This document shows, piece by piece, positions 17,943-27,110 of a DNA stretch of 43,641 nucleotides (positions within the stretch are counted from its first letter, which is position 1; each line of letters begins with the position of its first letter). Both the position numbers and the translations under genes were made by a program. The notes beneath the pieces were generated by a model, which saw only the letters and a list, made by a program, of their open reading frames with translations, made no database searches and was not told where the DNA came from. The stretch comes from Lutibacter sp. (GTDB taxonomy: Bacteria; Bacteroidota; Bacteroidia; Flavobacteriales; Flavobacteriaceae), in contig NZ_JABDRI010000042.1 in NCBI RefSeq assembly GCF_013041805.1, forward strand, positions 1-43,641, in the 5' to 3' direction.

Positions 17943-18746
17943 ATGAAAAAAATAATAACATTAGGCGTCCTATTTCTTTTTATTGTAAGCTGCAGTACAG
18001 TACCAATTACAGGTAGAAAAAGAGTAAATTTAGTAAGCGATGCTCAAATTTTGCCAGCTAGTTTTGCTCAATATGAAGGGTTTTTGAAAGAAAATAAAAT
18101 TTCCTCAAATGTAAAAATGACCAATGAAATTCAAGATGTTGGTATGAATATTTCAAAAGCTGTAGATAAATTTATGCGTGCCAATGGAATGGTTTCTGAA
18201 GCTGATAGCTATCGCTGGGAATTTAATTTAATTGATGATGAAACTGTAAATGCTTGGTGTATGCCAGGAGGGAAGGTTGTTTTTTATACAGGAATTTTGC
18301 CAATTTGCGATAACACTGATGGAATTGCTGCTGTAATGGGTCACGAAGTTGCCCACGCGTTTGCAAAGCACGGTCAAGAAAGAATGACAAGCGCTTATGG
18401 ACAGCAATTAGGAGGTATAGCAGTGGCTATTGGGACTAATAATAAAGATCCAAAAACAAGAGCTTTATGGAATACTGTTTATGGAGTGGGATCTACTGTT
18501 GGGATGCTAGCATATAGCAGAACTCACGAAACAGAAGCTGACAAGCTAGGTATGGTATTTATGATTATGGCAGGTTATAAACCTGAAGAAGCAGTAAATG
18601 TTTGGATTCGAATGGGGCAAAGAGCAGGAGGTCAGGCTCCACCGGAGTTTTTAAGTACACACCCATCAAATGAATCACGTGTTAAAAATCTTAGAGCATA
18701 TTTGCCAACGGCAATTGAGCAAGCTAAAAAATATGGAGTTCAATAG
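17943..18746 (+). CDS. M48-family metallopeptidase lipoprotein
   Basis: A 267-aa zinc protease of the BepA/LoiP type, anchored in the envelope. The N-terminus is a lipoprotein signal with lipobox FIVSC (Cys at about residue 17). The domain shows the zinc motif HEVAH (His134, Glu135, His138) within GHEVAHAFAKHGQERM and the third ligand glutamate in THETEADKLGM. The C-terminus ends with the usual PPEFLSTHPSNESRVKNL. In related bacteria such proteases help quality control of outer-membrane proteins. Monocistronic with a strong terminator; it is divergent from the alpha/beta hydrolase operon with 74 nt between starts, and a TATATTTG at 17878-17885 might be its -7 box. Confidence 0.95.
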   Translation: MKKIITLGVLFLFIVSCSTVPITGRKRVNLVSDAQILPASFAQYEGFLKENKISSNVKMTNEIQDVGMNISKAVDKFMRANGMVSEADSYRWEFNLIDDETVNAWCMPGGKVVFYTGILPICDNTDGIAAVMGHEVAHAFAKHGQERMTSAYGQQLGGIAVAIGTNNKDPKTRALWNTVYGVGSTVGMLAYSRTHETEADKLGMVFMIMAGYKPEEAVNVWIRMGQRAGGQAPPEFLSTHPSNESRVKNLRAYLPTAIEQAKKYGVQ

Positions 18747-18793
18747 TTATTAGTAAAGTCATTTTAGTAAAAAAAATAATTGCACTATATTGT

Positions 18794-18824
18794 AAACCGT
18801 TCTCACTTATGAGAACGGTTTTTT
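18794..18824 (+). terminator. Rho-independent terminator after the M48 gene
   Basis: Perfect 11-bp stem AAACCGTTCTC / GAGAACGGTTT with a 6-nt loop and a T-run. It ends only 12 nt before the next start codon. Confidence 0.9.
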
Positions 18825-18836
18825 ATGTGATAGAAT

Positions 18837-20141
18837 ATGTTAAAAAAAGGCGATAAAAAATTAATTAATGGTTGGGCATTTTACGATTGGGCAAACTCGG
18901 TATACTCTTTAGTGATAGGTACTGCTGTTTTTCCTATTTATTATGAATCGATTACAAGTGGGGAAGGAGGTATTGTTCAATTATTTGGAACTAACTGGCA
19001 CAATACAACCTTGTATTCATATGCATTAGGTTTTTCATTTTTAGTAGTTGCATTTCTATCTCCAATTCTATCTGCCATTGCAGATTACACGGGGAACAAA
19101 AAGAAATTTATGCAATTTTTCTGTTTTTTGGGCTCGTTTTCAGTAATGTCACTTTATTTTTTTACAGGAAAAGAAACAATTTGGGTTGGAATCTTATTTA
19201 CAATTTTAGCTAGTATTGGTTTTTGGGGAAGTATTGTTTTTTATAATGCCTATTTACCAGAGGTCGCAGAACCAAAAGACCATGATAGAGTTAGTGCTCG
19301 AGGTTTTATGCTAGGATATATTGGTTCAATTTTGTTATTAGGATTTAACCTTTCTATGGTTATGAAACCTGAAATGTATGGAATTACAGATACTACATTT
19401 CCTGCAAGAGTCTCATTTCTTACAGTTGGAATTTGGTGGTTAGGTTTTGCGCAAGTAACTTTTAGTCGTTTACCAAATAACCCATTTAAAAGAAAACCCG
19501 AAAAAGATTTTATTTTTAAAGGTTATCGAGAACTTAAAATAGTACTTCAAGAAATAAAAACACAAAGTCAATTGAAAATATTATTGATTTCATTTTTTTT
19601 ATATAGTATTGGGGTACAAACCGTTATATTATTAGCTTCTGTATTTGGAACTAAAGATTTAGGGTTGGAAACGAGTAATTTAATAATTACAATATTATTA
19701 ATTCAACTGGTTGGTGTAGTAGGAGCGTTTCTTTTTTCAAGATTATCTGAAAAAATCGGGAATATTAAGGCATTAAAAATTACTATTTTAATTTGGAGTG
19801 TAGCTTGCATGGGAGCTTATACTTTGCATAGAGAAGATCCCAATGTTTATATTAAATTTTATGCGCTTGGTGGTTTTATAGGATTGGTTTTAGGAGCAAT
19901 TCAAACATTATCTAGATCTACGTATTCGAAGTTAATACCAGATACAACACAAGATCACGCCACGTATTTCAGTTTTTATGATGTTACTGAGAAGATTGCT
20001 ATCGTTTTTGGTATGACATTGGCAGGAATTGTAACATCCTTTACAAGTTCATTACGTTTATTTATATTAATTTTAGCTGTCTTTTTTATAGCAGGTTTTG
20101 TAACTTTAAGCTTTATGAAAGGGTCAAAGTATGTCAAATAA
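18837..20141 (+). CDS. MFS transporter of the UMF1 (Atg22-like) family
   Basis: A 434-aa polytopic inner-membrane protein with about 12 hydrophobic segments. The start, NGWAFYDWANSVYSLVIGTA, and the later YNAYLPEVAEPKDHDRVSARG match the UMF1 group of the major facilitator superfamily, whose substrates are mostly unknown (amino acids in fungal Atg22). It begins 12 nt after a strong terminator, so its promoter must overlap that hairpin or some read-through must occur. It overlaps lhgO by 11 nt, so the two are translationally coupled. Confidence 0.92.
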   Translation: MLKKGDKKLINGWAFYDWANSVYSLVIGTAVFPIYYESITSGEGGIVQLFGTNWHNTTLYSYALGFSFLVVAFLSPILSAIADYTGNKKKFMQFFCFLGSFSVMSLYFFTGKETIWVGILFTILASIGFWGSIVFYNAYLPEVAEPKDHDRVSARGFMLGYIGSILLLGFNLSMVMKPEMYGITDTTFPARVSFLTVGIWWLGFAQVTFSRLPNNPFKRKPEKDFIFKGYRELKIVLQEIKTQSQLKILLISFFLYSIGVQTVILLASVFGTKDLGLETSNLIITILLIQLVGVVGAFLFSRLSEKIGNIKALKITILIWSVACMGAYTLHREDPNVYIKFYALGGFIGLVLGAIQTLSRSTYSKLIPDTTQDHATYFSFYDVTEKIAIVFGMTLAGIVTSFTSSLRLFILILAVFFIAGFVTLSFMKGSKYVK

Positions 20142-21336
20142 AGAATATGATTTTATAGTTGTTGGAGCAGGTATTGTTGGAACAGCAACGGCTTATAAAT
20201 TACAGTTAAAATATCCAAGTAAATCCATAGCAATATTAGAAAAAGAAGCTGAAATTGGTTTGCATCAAACGGGGAGAAACTCAGGTGTAATTCATTCTGG
20301 GATTTACTATAAACCTAGTTCTTATAAAGCTTTAAATTGTAATAATGGAAGGTCTCAACTGGTTAAATTTGCAAAAGAATTTAATGTGAATCATGATGTT
20401 TGCGGAAAAGTAATTGTAGCAACTTCAAAAGAGGAAATTCCTGTATTAGATGCTATTTTTGAAAGAGGAATTAAAAATGGAACTGAAGGAATTTGTTTTT
20501 TGTCTTCTGAAGAATTGAAAGAAAAAGAACCTTTTATTGAGGGAATAAAAGCGATTTGGGTTCCAACGGCTGGTATCATAGATTATGTAGGTGTTTCAAA
20601 AACGTTTATAGATCAAATTTCAAAAATTAATTCTAAAAGTGAGTTGATATCTTCTTGCAAAGTCGAGAAAGTAATTTCAACTGAAAATAGTGCTACACTT
20701 CAAACATCAAAAGGTGATTTCACTACTCCAAAAGTTATTTTTTGCACGGGTTTGCATTCAGATAGAATTGCAGAAAAAGATGATTTAAAATTAGACATGC
20801 ATATTGTTGGTTTTAGGGGTGATTATTTTGAATTGAAACCTGAAGCCGCCCATAAAATTAACAATCTTGTGTATCCTGTACCAGATGTGAAGTTTCCATT
20901 TTTGGGCGTACATTTTACACGAATGATAAATGGTGGAGTAGAATGTGGACCAAATGCCGTTTTTACTTTTAAAAGGGAAGGCTATTCGAGAACAAGTTTT
21001 AGTTTAATAGATACTTATGAAGCATTGACATATGCAGGGACTTGGAAACTTTTTGGAAAGCATTGGCGCAAAGGTATTGATGAGTATAAAAGGGCATTTT
21101 CTAAACGATTATTTGTAAAGGCTTTGCAAAAAATGATGCCTGGAATAACAGTAAATGATGTAATGCCTGCAAGAGCTGGTGTTAGAGCCCAAGCAATAGA
21201 TTATGAAGGTAATATGGTTGATGATTTTAAAATTATGAAGCACAACAGTAATATTCACGTGATAAACGCACCGTCACCGGCGGCAACTGCATGTATGGCC
21301 ATTGCGGATGAAATTGTTAATGTTGCTACAACTTAA
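20131..21336 (+). CDS. lhgO: L-2-hydroxyglutarate oxidase/dehydrogenase
   Basis: FAD-dependent enzyme that oxidises L-2-hydroxyglutarate to 2-oxoglutarate, probably delivering electrons to the quinone pool at the inner membrane. 401 aa, typical. The dinucleotide-binding motif VVGAGIVGTATAYKLQ starts at about residue 10, followed by GLHQTGRNSGVIHSGIYY, which is diagnostic for LhgO/YgaF. The C-terminal FAD region includes PARAGVRAQAIDYEGNMVDD and NAPSPAATACMAIAD. It overlaps the upstream MFS gene and is followed after 6 nt by the YjbQ gene, making a three-gene operon. Confidence 0.95.
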   Translation: MSNKEYDFIVVGAGIVGTATAYKLQLKYPSKSIAILEKEAEIGLHQTGRNSGVIHSGIYYKPSSYKALNCNNGRSQLVKFAKEFNVNHDVCGKVIVATSKEEIPVLDAIFERGIKNGTEGICFLSSEELKEKEPFIEGIKAIWVPTAGIIDYVGVSKTFIDQISKINSKSELISSCKVEKVISTENSATLQTSKGDFTTPKVIFCTGLHSDRIAEKDDLKLDMHIVGFRGDYFELKPEAAHKINNLVYPVPDVKFPFLGVHFTRMINGGVECGPNAVFTFKREGYSRTSFSLIDTYEALTYAGTWKLFGKHWRKGIDEYKRAFSKRLFVKALQKMMPGITVNDVMPARAGVRAQAIDYEGNMVDDFKIMKHNSNIHVINAPSPAATACMAIADEIVNVATT

Positions 21337-21342
21337 TATGAT

Positions 21343-21765
21343 ATGAATTTTTATCAAAAAGAAATTATACTTAAACCGTTTGTTAGAGGTTTTCATTTGA
21401 TTACTAGAGAAATAATTAAAGAAATTCCTGAAATTTCAAAAATTTCAATAGGGCAATTACAGGTTTTTATCAAACATACATCGGCAAGTTTAACTATAAA
21501 TGAAAATGCTGATGCCACGGTAAGAGAAGATTTTGAAAGTCATTTTAATGAAATTGTTCCTGAAAATTCGTCCTATTTTAAGCATACTTATGAAGGTGCA
21601 GATGATATGCCAGCTCATTTGAAGTCTTCTATTTTAGGTAGTTCAATTCAAATACCAATATCAAATGGTAAATTAAATTTAGGAACTTGGCAAGGCATTT
21701 ATTTGTGTGAACATAGAGATTATGGTGGTTCTAGAAAATTAGTTTTAACAGCGTTTGGGAACTAA
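21343..21765 (+). CDS. YjbQ/UPF0047 secondary thiamine-phosphate synthase-like protein
   Basis: A 140-aa cytoplasmic protein of the UPF0047 (YjbQ) family. Conserved motifs: HTSASLTINENADATVREDF, then PAHLKSSILGSSIQIPI and the final GTWQGIYLCEHRDYGGSRK, which together give the family's histidine-rich active pocket. Some members complement thiamine-phosphate synthase weakly, but the physiological role is unsettled. It starts 6 nt after lhgO. Its stop codon overlaps that of the convergent M1 peptidase by 2 nt, so no intergenic terminator exists between them. Confidence 0.93.
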   Translation: MNFYQKEIILKPFVRGFHLITREIIKEIPEISKISIGQLQVFIKHTSASLTINENADATVREDFESHFNEIVPENSSYFKHTYEGADDMPAHLKSSILGSSIQIPISNGKLNLGTWQGIYLCEHRDYGGSRKLVLTAFGN

Positions 21766-23393
21766 TTTAAATGTTTTGATTCTACATAAAAATTTTCATC
21801 TATTTTAAAGCCTCTTATAGATGAATTAACTTTTAATTCTTTCCATTCTTTTGATGGGAAAATCCATTTTTCAGACGAATTGATAGAAACTTTTATAGGC
21901 ATATCAAAATCGTTTACAATATGTATCCATCTATAAGTTAATTGGTTATCATTAATTTTATATTCAAGTGTAGGAATTCTTGTATCTCGTAAATACTGAT
22001 TGAAAAAAGCGGTAAGATTAATTTTAGTTTTCTCGCTTAAGTAGTTTTCAATTTGTTGAGTGGTTACTGTTTGATGATAAAACTCAGCATTTAAACCTCT
22101 AAGAATTTGGCGCCACTTCTCATCATCTTCTATCAACTGTCTTAATGTATGCAACATATTTGCTCCTTTATAATACATATCTCCAGAGCCAGCATGATTT
22201 ACGTTGTATTTTCCAATTATAGGTCTATCATTTTGAATACTTTGTCTAGTTCCAATTACATATTCACTACTTGCTAATTTTCCAAAATGATAATCTAAAA
22301 ACAAGTTTTCCGAATAGGCAGTAAAACTCTCATGAATCCACATGTCTGCAATATCTTTGTTGGTGATATTATTTGCAAACCACTCATGACCTGATTCATG
22401 AATAATTATAAAATCGAATTTCAACCCCCAACCTGTATTACTTAAGTCCCTGCCTAAATAGCCATTTTGATATTGATTTCCATAGGTTACAGAGCTTTGG
22501 TGTTCCATTCCTAAATAGGGAACTTCAACTAATTTATAACTATCTTCATAAAAAGGATATGGGCCAAACCAGTGTTCAAAAGCTTCTAACATTTTGGGTA
22601 CATCTTTAAATTGTTGCTTTGCTTTTTCAAGGTTTTCTTTTAAAACATAATAATCACAATCGAGTATCCCATTTTCGCCATTATATTTTTCAGAAAAATG
22701 AGCATAATCTCCAATATTCATATTTACCCCATAATTATTGATTGGATTTTTTACATACCAATGATATGTTTTTGTGTCATCATTATTATCTGTTACGGTT
22801 TTCAGTCTACCATTTGAAACATTAATTAAATGACTTGGAACTGTAATATTGATAGCCATACTTTCGGGCTCATCATACATATGATCTTTGCAAGGCCACC
22901 AGAGGCTTGCGCCATCACCTTGACAAGAAGTAGCAATAAAATCGATACCTTTTGAATCTTTTTCCCACGTTAGTCCGCCGTCCCATGGTGGATTGACAGC
23001 AATTGTTGGTTTACCTTTAAAAAATATAGTTATTTCGTTTATTGCACCTTCTAGCTGTTTGCTTTCAAGTTTGATAAAATAAGAATAGCCATCTTTTTTA
23101 AAATCTAATTTTTTTTCATTTTGAATTACTTTTGAAATCTTCATTGGTTGTTGTAAATCAATTTGCATGATTTGAGAGCTTTCAAGAACTTCATATGTTA
23201 TACTATTTTTACCAGATAGAAACTTTTTATTCGGATTTACTTTTATGCTCAAGTCATAATGTTTTAAATCCCACCAAATTCGTTCTTTTGTGATAGAACC
23301 TCTTAAAGTATCCTGATGCGTAAAATTTTTACTTTGAGAAAATAGTTGTGTTGAAACGAATAGTAGAAATATAACAAATATTATCTTTTTCAT
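21762..23393 (-). CDS. Secreted M1-family zinc metallopeptidase
   Basis: A 543-aa exported aminopeptidase-like protein. The signal peptide is KKIIFVIFLLFVSTQLFSQ. The zinc motif is HESGH (His332, Glu333, His336) in IIHESGHEWFANN with the third ligand Glu355 in WIHESFTAYSE; the exopeptidase loop reads GMEHQ, a variant of GAMEN. It ends shortly after the catalytic domain, lacking the long C-terminal helical domain of PepN, as many Bacteroidetes members do. I chose ATG 23393: the open frame can be extended five codons to a TTG, but the signal peptide begins at the ATG. A TAATTTTG on the minus strand at 23413-23406 is a possible -7 box. Confidence 0.94.
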   Translation of the reverse strand: MKKIIFVIFLLFVSTQLFSQSKNFTHQDTLRGSITKERIWWDLKHYDLSIKVNPNKKFLSGKNSITYEVLESSQIMQIDLQQPMKISKVIQNEKKLDFKKDGYSYFIKLESKQLEGAINEITIFFKGKPTIAVNPPWDGGLTWEKDSKGIDFIATSCQGDGASLWWPCKDHMYDEPESMAINITVPSHLINVSNGRLKTVTDNNDDTKTYHWYVKNPINNYGVNMNIGDYAHFSEKYNGENGILDCDYYVLKENLEKAKQQFKDVPKMLEAFEHWFGPYPFYEDSYKLVEVPYLGMEHQSSVTYGNQYQNGYLGRDLSNTGWGLKFDFIIIHESGHEWFANNITNKDIADMWIHESFTAYSENLFLDYHFGKLASSEYVIGTRQSIQNDRPIIGKYNVNHAGSGDMYYKGANMLHTLRQLIEDDEKWRQILRGLNAEFYHQTVTTQQIENYLSEKTKINLTAFFNQYLRDTRIPTLEYKINDNQLTYRWIHIVNDFDMPIKVSINSSEKWIFPSKEWKELKVNSSIRGFKIDENFYVESKHLN

Positions 23394-23517
23394 AATATAT
23401 GACTTCAAAATTAGATGTTGAAGATAATAATTAATTTAAATATGAATACTTAGTATTAGATATTTTTTGTGAATTTAGAAATTATGATGATTTTAGAAAA
23501 TAGGTATGGTAACTTTC

Positions 23518-25182
23518 TTAAGCTGTATTTTCTTCTAAATATTTTTTTGCTTTTGTAATCGCTTTAGATATATCAGGAACAATATATTTTCTTTCTATAA
23601 TCTCAAACATATTATTTTTTCTGAAACTTTTATTTAAATCAGATCCAATACCAGAAAGAATAACAAGTATTCCTCTTTCTTTAAATGTTTTAACTATTTC
23701 TTTTAAACTTTGAAAGCCTGTAGCATCAATAATTGGAACATAACGCATTCTTATTATAATTACTTTATAATATTTATTAAAAGCTGTAATTGTTTCTTGA
23801 AATTGTCTTGCAGCACCAAAAAATAAAGGACCATTTATTTCATAGAGCAACACTTCTTTTGGTAAATTTGATAATTCTTCATCAAAAAGATGTTCACCTT
23901 TTTTAATTTCAGAAGAAATATTTTTAACGTGAATAGATTCACTCATCCTTTTCATAAACATAAGGCTCGCAAGTACAATTCCAATTTCAATAGCTATAAT
24001 TAAGTCGAAAATTACTGTTAAAAAAAACGTAGTAAGTAAAATAATAATATCCATTTTATTTCCTTTTAAAATGGATTTAAATTGCCTCCATTCGCTCATG
24101 TGGTAGGCAACAACAATTAAAATACCTGCTAAGCACGACATTGGTATTAGTTTAGCATAAGGTGCAAATAATAGCATAATTGCAAGTAATATGAATGCAT
24201 GAACTATTCCTGCTATTGGAGTTCTTCCACCATTTTTAACGTTTGTTGCTGTTCTTGCAATAGCACCAGTTGCTGGAATTCCACCAAAAATTGCGGTAAA
24301 AATATTTGCGGCACCTTGTGCTACTAATTCCATATTGGAACGGTGCTTACCACCAATCATAGAGTCTGAAACAACCGCAGAAAGTAATGATTCTATACTT
24401 CCTAAAATGGCAATTGCAAATGCAGGTTGTATCAATGCTTTTACAGTCTCAAAATCTACTTTTGGGATTGAAGGCAAGCTTATACTGCTAGGAATTTCAC
24501 CATAATTACTTTCTATAGTAGCTACTGGAATATTAAAATATTGAACGATAAGAGTTGCAAGTAAAATAGCAATAATTGAACCTGGAAGTTTATTTACTAT
24601 TTTTTGAAAATACAATGTTATTAAAATGGTGGATACAGCAATTGTTACTGAGTACCAATTAATTTTACTAAAACTGTTAAAATAAACAATCCATTTATCA
24701 ATAAAATCAGCAGGTACATTTGAAATATTAAGTCCTAAAAAGTCATTTATTTGAGAAGAAAATATAATGAGTGCAATACCGCTTGTAAAACCAACAATTA
24801 GTGAGTAGGGAATAAATTTCAAATAATTCCCTAATTTAGCAAAGCCCATTATAATTATAATAAAACCAGCCATAAAAGTTGCAATGGTAAGTCCATCGAC
24901 ACCATATTGCTGAACAATTCCATAAACAATTACAATAAATGCGCCTGTTGGACCTCCAATTTGAACTCTACTTCCTCCAAAAACTGAAATAATTAGTCCA
25001 GCAATAATAGCTGTAATTATACCTTTTTCGGGGGAAACACCAGAAGCTATTGCAAATGCAATTGCTAAAGGAAGTGCTACAATTCCTACAATTAAACCCG
25101 ATAGAATGTCTTTGATTAAAGTTTCCTTAGATATTCCGTGTTTTAAAAGGGAAAACAATTTTGGAATATATTCTTTTTGCAT
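23518..25182 (-). CDS. SulP-family anion transporter with STAS domain
   Basis: Inner-membrane transporter of the SLC26/SulP family, moving sulfate, bicarbonate or another anion. About 554 aa from the ATG at 25182 (an upstream in-frame TTG is less likely). The membrane domain starts with DILSGLIVGIVALPLAIAFA and GVSPEKGIITAIIAGLI, contains GGPTGAFIVIVYG, and has the late motif GGIPATGAIARTATNVKNGG typical of SulP. A cytoplasmic STAS domain covers about residues 430-545 (VPIIDATGFQSLKEIVKTF, with the conserved Asp before Ala-Thr). It follows the hydrogenase maturation protease gene by 32 nt on the same strand, with no terminator between, so it is probably the last gene of the hox operon. Substrate not determinable. 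Confidence 0.93.
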   Translation of the reverse strand: MQKEYIPKLFSLLKHGISKETLIKDILSGLIVGIVALPLAIAFAIASGVSPEKGIITAIIAGLIISVFGGSRVQIGGPTGAFIVIVYGIVQQYGVDGLTIATFMAGFIIIIMGFAKLGNYLKFIPYSLIVGFTSGIALIIFSSQINDFLGLNISNVPADFIDKWIVYFNSFSKINWYSVTIAVSTILITLYFQKIVNKLPGSIIAILLATLIVQYFNIPVATIESNYGEIPSSISLPSIPKVDFETVKALIQPAFAIAILGSIESLLSAVVSDSMIGGKHRSNMELVAQGAANIFTAIFGGIPATGAIARTATNVKNGGRTPIAGIVHAFILLAIMLLFAPYAKLIPMSCLAGILIVVAYHMSEWRQFKSILKGNKMDIIILLTTFFLTVIFDLIIAIEIGIVLASLMFMKRMSESIHVKNISSEIKKGEHLFDEELSNLPKEVLLYEINGPLFFGAARQFQETITAFNKYYKVIIIRMRYVPIIDATGFQSLKEIVKTFKERGILVILSGIGSDLNKSFRKNNMFEIIERKYIVPDISKAITKAKKYLEENTA

Positions 25183-25214
25183 TTTAAGAAAATTAAAGTG
25201 CAAATTTAATGATT

Positions 25215-25658
25215 TTAAAAATCTAACAGTTTAAAATTAGCAATAGTTTTTGTTAAATTATTTAATGCTTTTTTAGTAAGCCCAATTTTAATATCCCAAT
25301 CATAGCCTTGAATTTTAATTAAAGTTGCAACTGGGTTTTTATTATATACAGTTTGGCATAAATTTAATATTTGATTTGGAGGAACCTCATGTGTAGAAAA
25401 AGAAACTTGTTTTGAAGCATAAATACGTTCTATCGAAAATCCATTAGGTAATGGTGATTTACAAGCATCAACAAAAACTACATTTGAATAGTTTGAAATG
25501 AGCTCTGCATCTTCAACCATTAATTGATATTTGTATACCAAATTATTTGAATTGAAATTATTTTTTTCAAGTAATTCTATGAAACTCCAACCAAGACCGT
25601 CATCTTGGCGTGTATTATTTCCTATTCCAATGATTAAGGTGTTATCTAATTTTTTCAT
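25215..25658 (-). CDS. hoxW: [NiFe] hydrogenase maturation protease (HoxW-like)
   Basis: A 147-aa endopeptidase of the HybD/HycI family that removes the C-terminal tail of the large subunit once nickel is inserted. The family motif IIGIGNNTRQDDGLGW is at 9-24. The three expected nickel-sensing residues are visible: Asp20 (equivalent of HybD Glu16), Asp64 in FVDACKS and His90 in STHEVPP. Its start overlaps the end of hoxH by 17 nt, so protease and target are translationally coupled. HoxH carries the matching uncleaved tail. Other maturation genes (hypA-F) are not in this window. Confidence 0.92.
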   Translation of the reverse strand: MKKLDNTLIIGIGNNTRQDDGLGWSFIELLEKNNFNSNNLVYKYQLMVEDAELISNYSNVVFVDACKSPLPNGFSIERIYASKQVSFSTHEVPPNQILNLCQTVYNKNPVATLIKIQGYDWDIKIGLTKKALNNLTKTIANFKLLDF

Positions 25659-27093
25659 GAATCAAATGTCCTTGGTTATCTTCTAATCGCAAAATTAATG
25701 GCATTTGTCCCAGTGCATGAGTAGCACAACTTAAACAAGGGTCATAAGCCCTAATGGACATTTCAATTTGATTTAGCATTGGTTCAGTAATTTCAAGTTG
25801 ATTACTTAATACATCTTGAGCAACAGTTCTAATGCCTTTGTTTAACGCTTCGTTATTGTGGGTTGTGGAAACAATTAAATTACATTTTGTAATTAATCCC
25901 TTATCATCAATGTGGTACTCATGAATTAAGGTGCCTCTCGGAGCTTCAATAATACCAATTCCTTTATTTCTAGGAATACCTTTCATTACTAAATCAGTTC
26001 CCATAATATCATCATCAAGTAATAATTCTTTTATTTTTTCAGCACAATGCAGCAATTCAATTAACCGAGCCCAATGTGAGTGCATGGTCATATTATTAGG
26101 TTTGTTATTGGTCTGTAGTTTAAATAGTTGTCTTTCTTTTTCAGCTAAAGGTGTATCTATGTGTGAACAAGTGTTTATTCTTGCCAAAGGTCCAACTCTA
26201 TTCCAGCCATCTTCTCTGCCATATGTTGTCATATATGGAAATTTCATATAGGACCAAGGCTCAACGGCTTCTTTAAAATGATTTCTATAATCAATATCTT
26301 CAATATTTAATAATTCATTTCCTTCAAAATCTATTGAGCGCAGATTTCCATCATATAATTCTAAAGCTCCGGTAGTTTTATCTACTATGCCTAAATGATT
26401 TGTAGGATACGATGCGAAATTATCAATCCATTCTCTATTTTCTTGATGATATTTTTTCATAAAAAGGATTACTTCTTCAGACCAAGAAATCATTGTATCT
26501 ATATTCGGGATTTGTTTTCCATTTAAAAAATAGTTACGTTCTTCATTTGTAAAAGTTTTATGCACACCACCAGGGACCGCAAGTGTTCCGTGAATTTTTT
26601 TTCCAGTTAAAGCATGAATAATTTCTTGCCCAAATTTTCGCATCAAAATTCCTTTTTTGGCAAGCTCTTTATTTTCAGAAGCTACAGCAACAATATTTCT
26701 TTTTTCTGCTGGAGCATTAATACCGAAAAGCAAATCTGGTGAGGCTAAATAGAAAAAGTGTAATGCATGAGATTGAAAAACTTGTCCGTAGTGTAATAAT
26801 TTTCTCAGTTTTGTAGCTGTGGAAGATAGATTTTTAGGATCGACACCTACTAATTGATCAATAGCTTTTGCTGCTGCTAAGTGATGACTTACCGGGCAAA
26901 TACCGCACAATCTTTGAACGAGAATAGGAACTTCCCAATAAGGATGACCTTGTATAAATTTTTCAAAACCTCTAAATTCTACTACATGCAAAAAAGCATT
27001 TTTAACAAGACCATTGTCATCTAATTGAATGGTTACTTTGCCGTGACCTTCAACACGGGTTACTGGATCTATGGTGATTTTTTTTGGTTTCAT
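25642..27093 (-). CDS. hoxH: Bidirectional NAD-linked [NiFe] hydrogenase large subunit
   Basis: Catalytic subunit holding the NiFe(CN)2CO site of a group 3d-like soluble hydrogenase. 483 aa, close to other HoxH proteins. The N-terminus ITIDPVTRVEGHGKV is typical. The L1 motif RLCGICPVSHH provides Cys63 and Cys66, and the L2 motif DPCLSCATH (451-459) provides Cys453 and Cys456. A 24-residue tail beginning ALGQM follows His459, the predicted cleavage point for the adjacent protease. GTLIHEYHIDDKG, a conserved stretch, precedes L2. Second last of the hydrogenase genes, 17 nt after the hoxU-hoxY fusion. All four nickel ligands are present, so the enzyme should be functional. Confidence 0.96.
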   Translation of the reverse strand: MKPKKITIDPVTRVEGHGKVTIQLDDNGLVKNAFLHVVEFRGFEKFIQGHPYWEVPILVQRLCGICPVSHHLAAAKAIDQLVGVDPKNLSSTATKLRKLLHYGQVFQSHALHFFYLASPDLLFGINAPAEKRNIVAVASENKELAKKGILMRKFGQEIIHALTGKKIHGTLAVPGGVHKTFTNEERNYFLNGKQIPNIDTMISWSEEVILFMKKYHQENREWIDNFASYPTNHLGIVDKTTGALELYDGNLRSIDFEGNELLNIEDIDYRNHFKEAVEPWSYMKFPYMTTYGREDGWNRVGPLARINTCSHIDTPLAEKERQLFKLQTNNKPNNMTMHSHWARLIELLHCAEKIKELLLDDDIMGTDLVMKGIPRNKGIGIIEAPRGTLIHEYHIDDKGLITKCNLIVSTTHNNEALNKGIRTVAQDVLSNQLEITEPMLNQIEMSIRAYDPCLSCATHALGQMPLILRLEDNQGHLIHEKIR

Positions 27094-27110
27094 TTTAAAC
27101 AGTTTAGCAA

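Noticed and set aside
23394-23408. Five extra codons at the start of the M1 peptidase frame
   Set aside because: The extension begins at TTG and precedes a clean signal peptide that starts at ATG 23393.
25183-25203. Longer start for the SulP gene
   Set aside because: It would use TTG; the ATG at 25182 fits the family start and leaves a 32-nt spacer to the previous gene.
25931-26251. 106-aa open frame opposite hoxH
   Set aside because: Shadow of hoxH with no promoter or recognisable domain.
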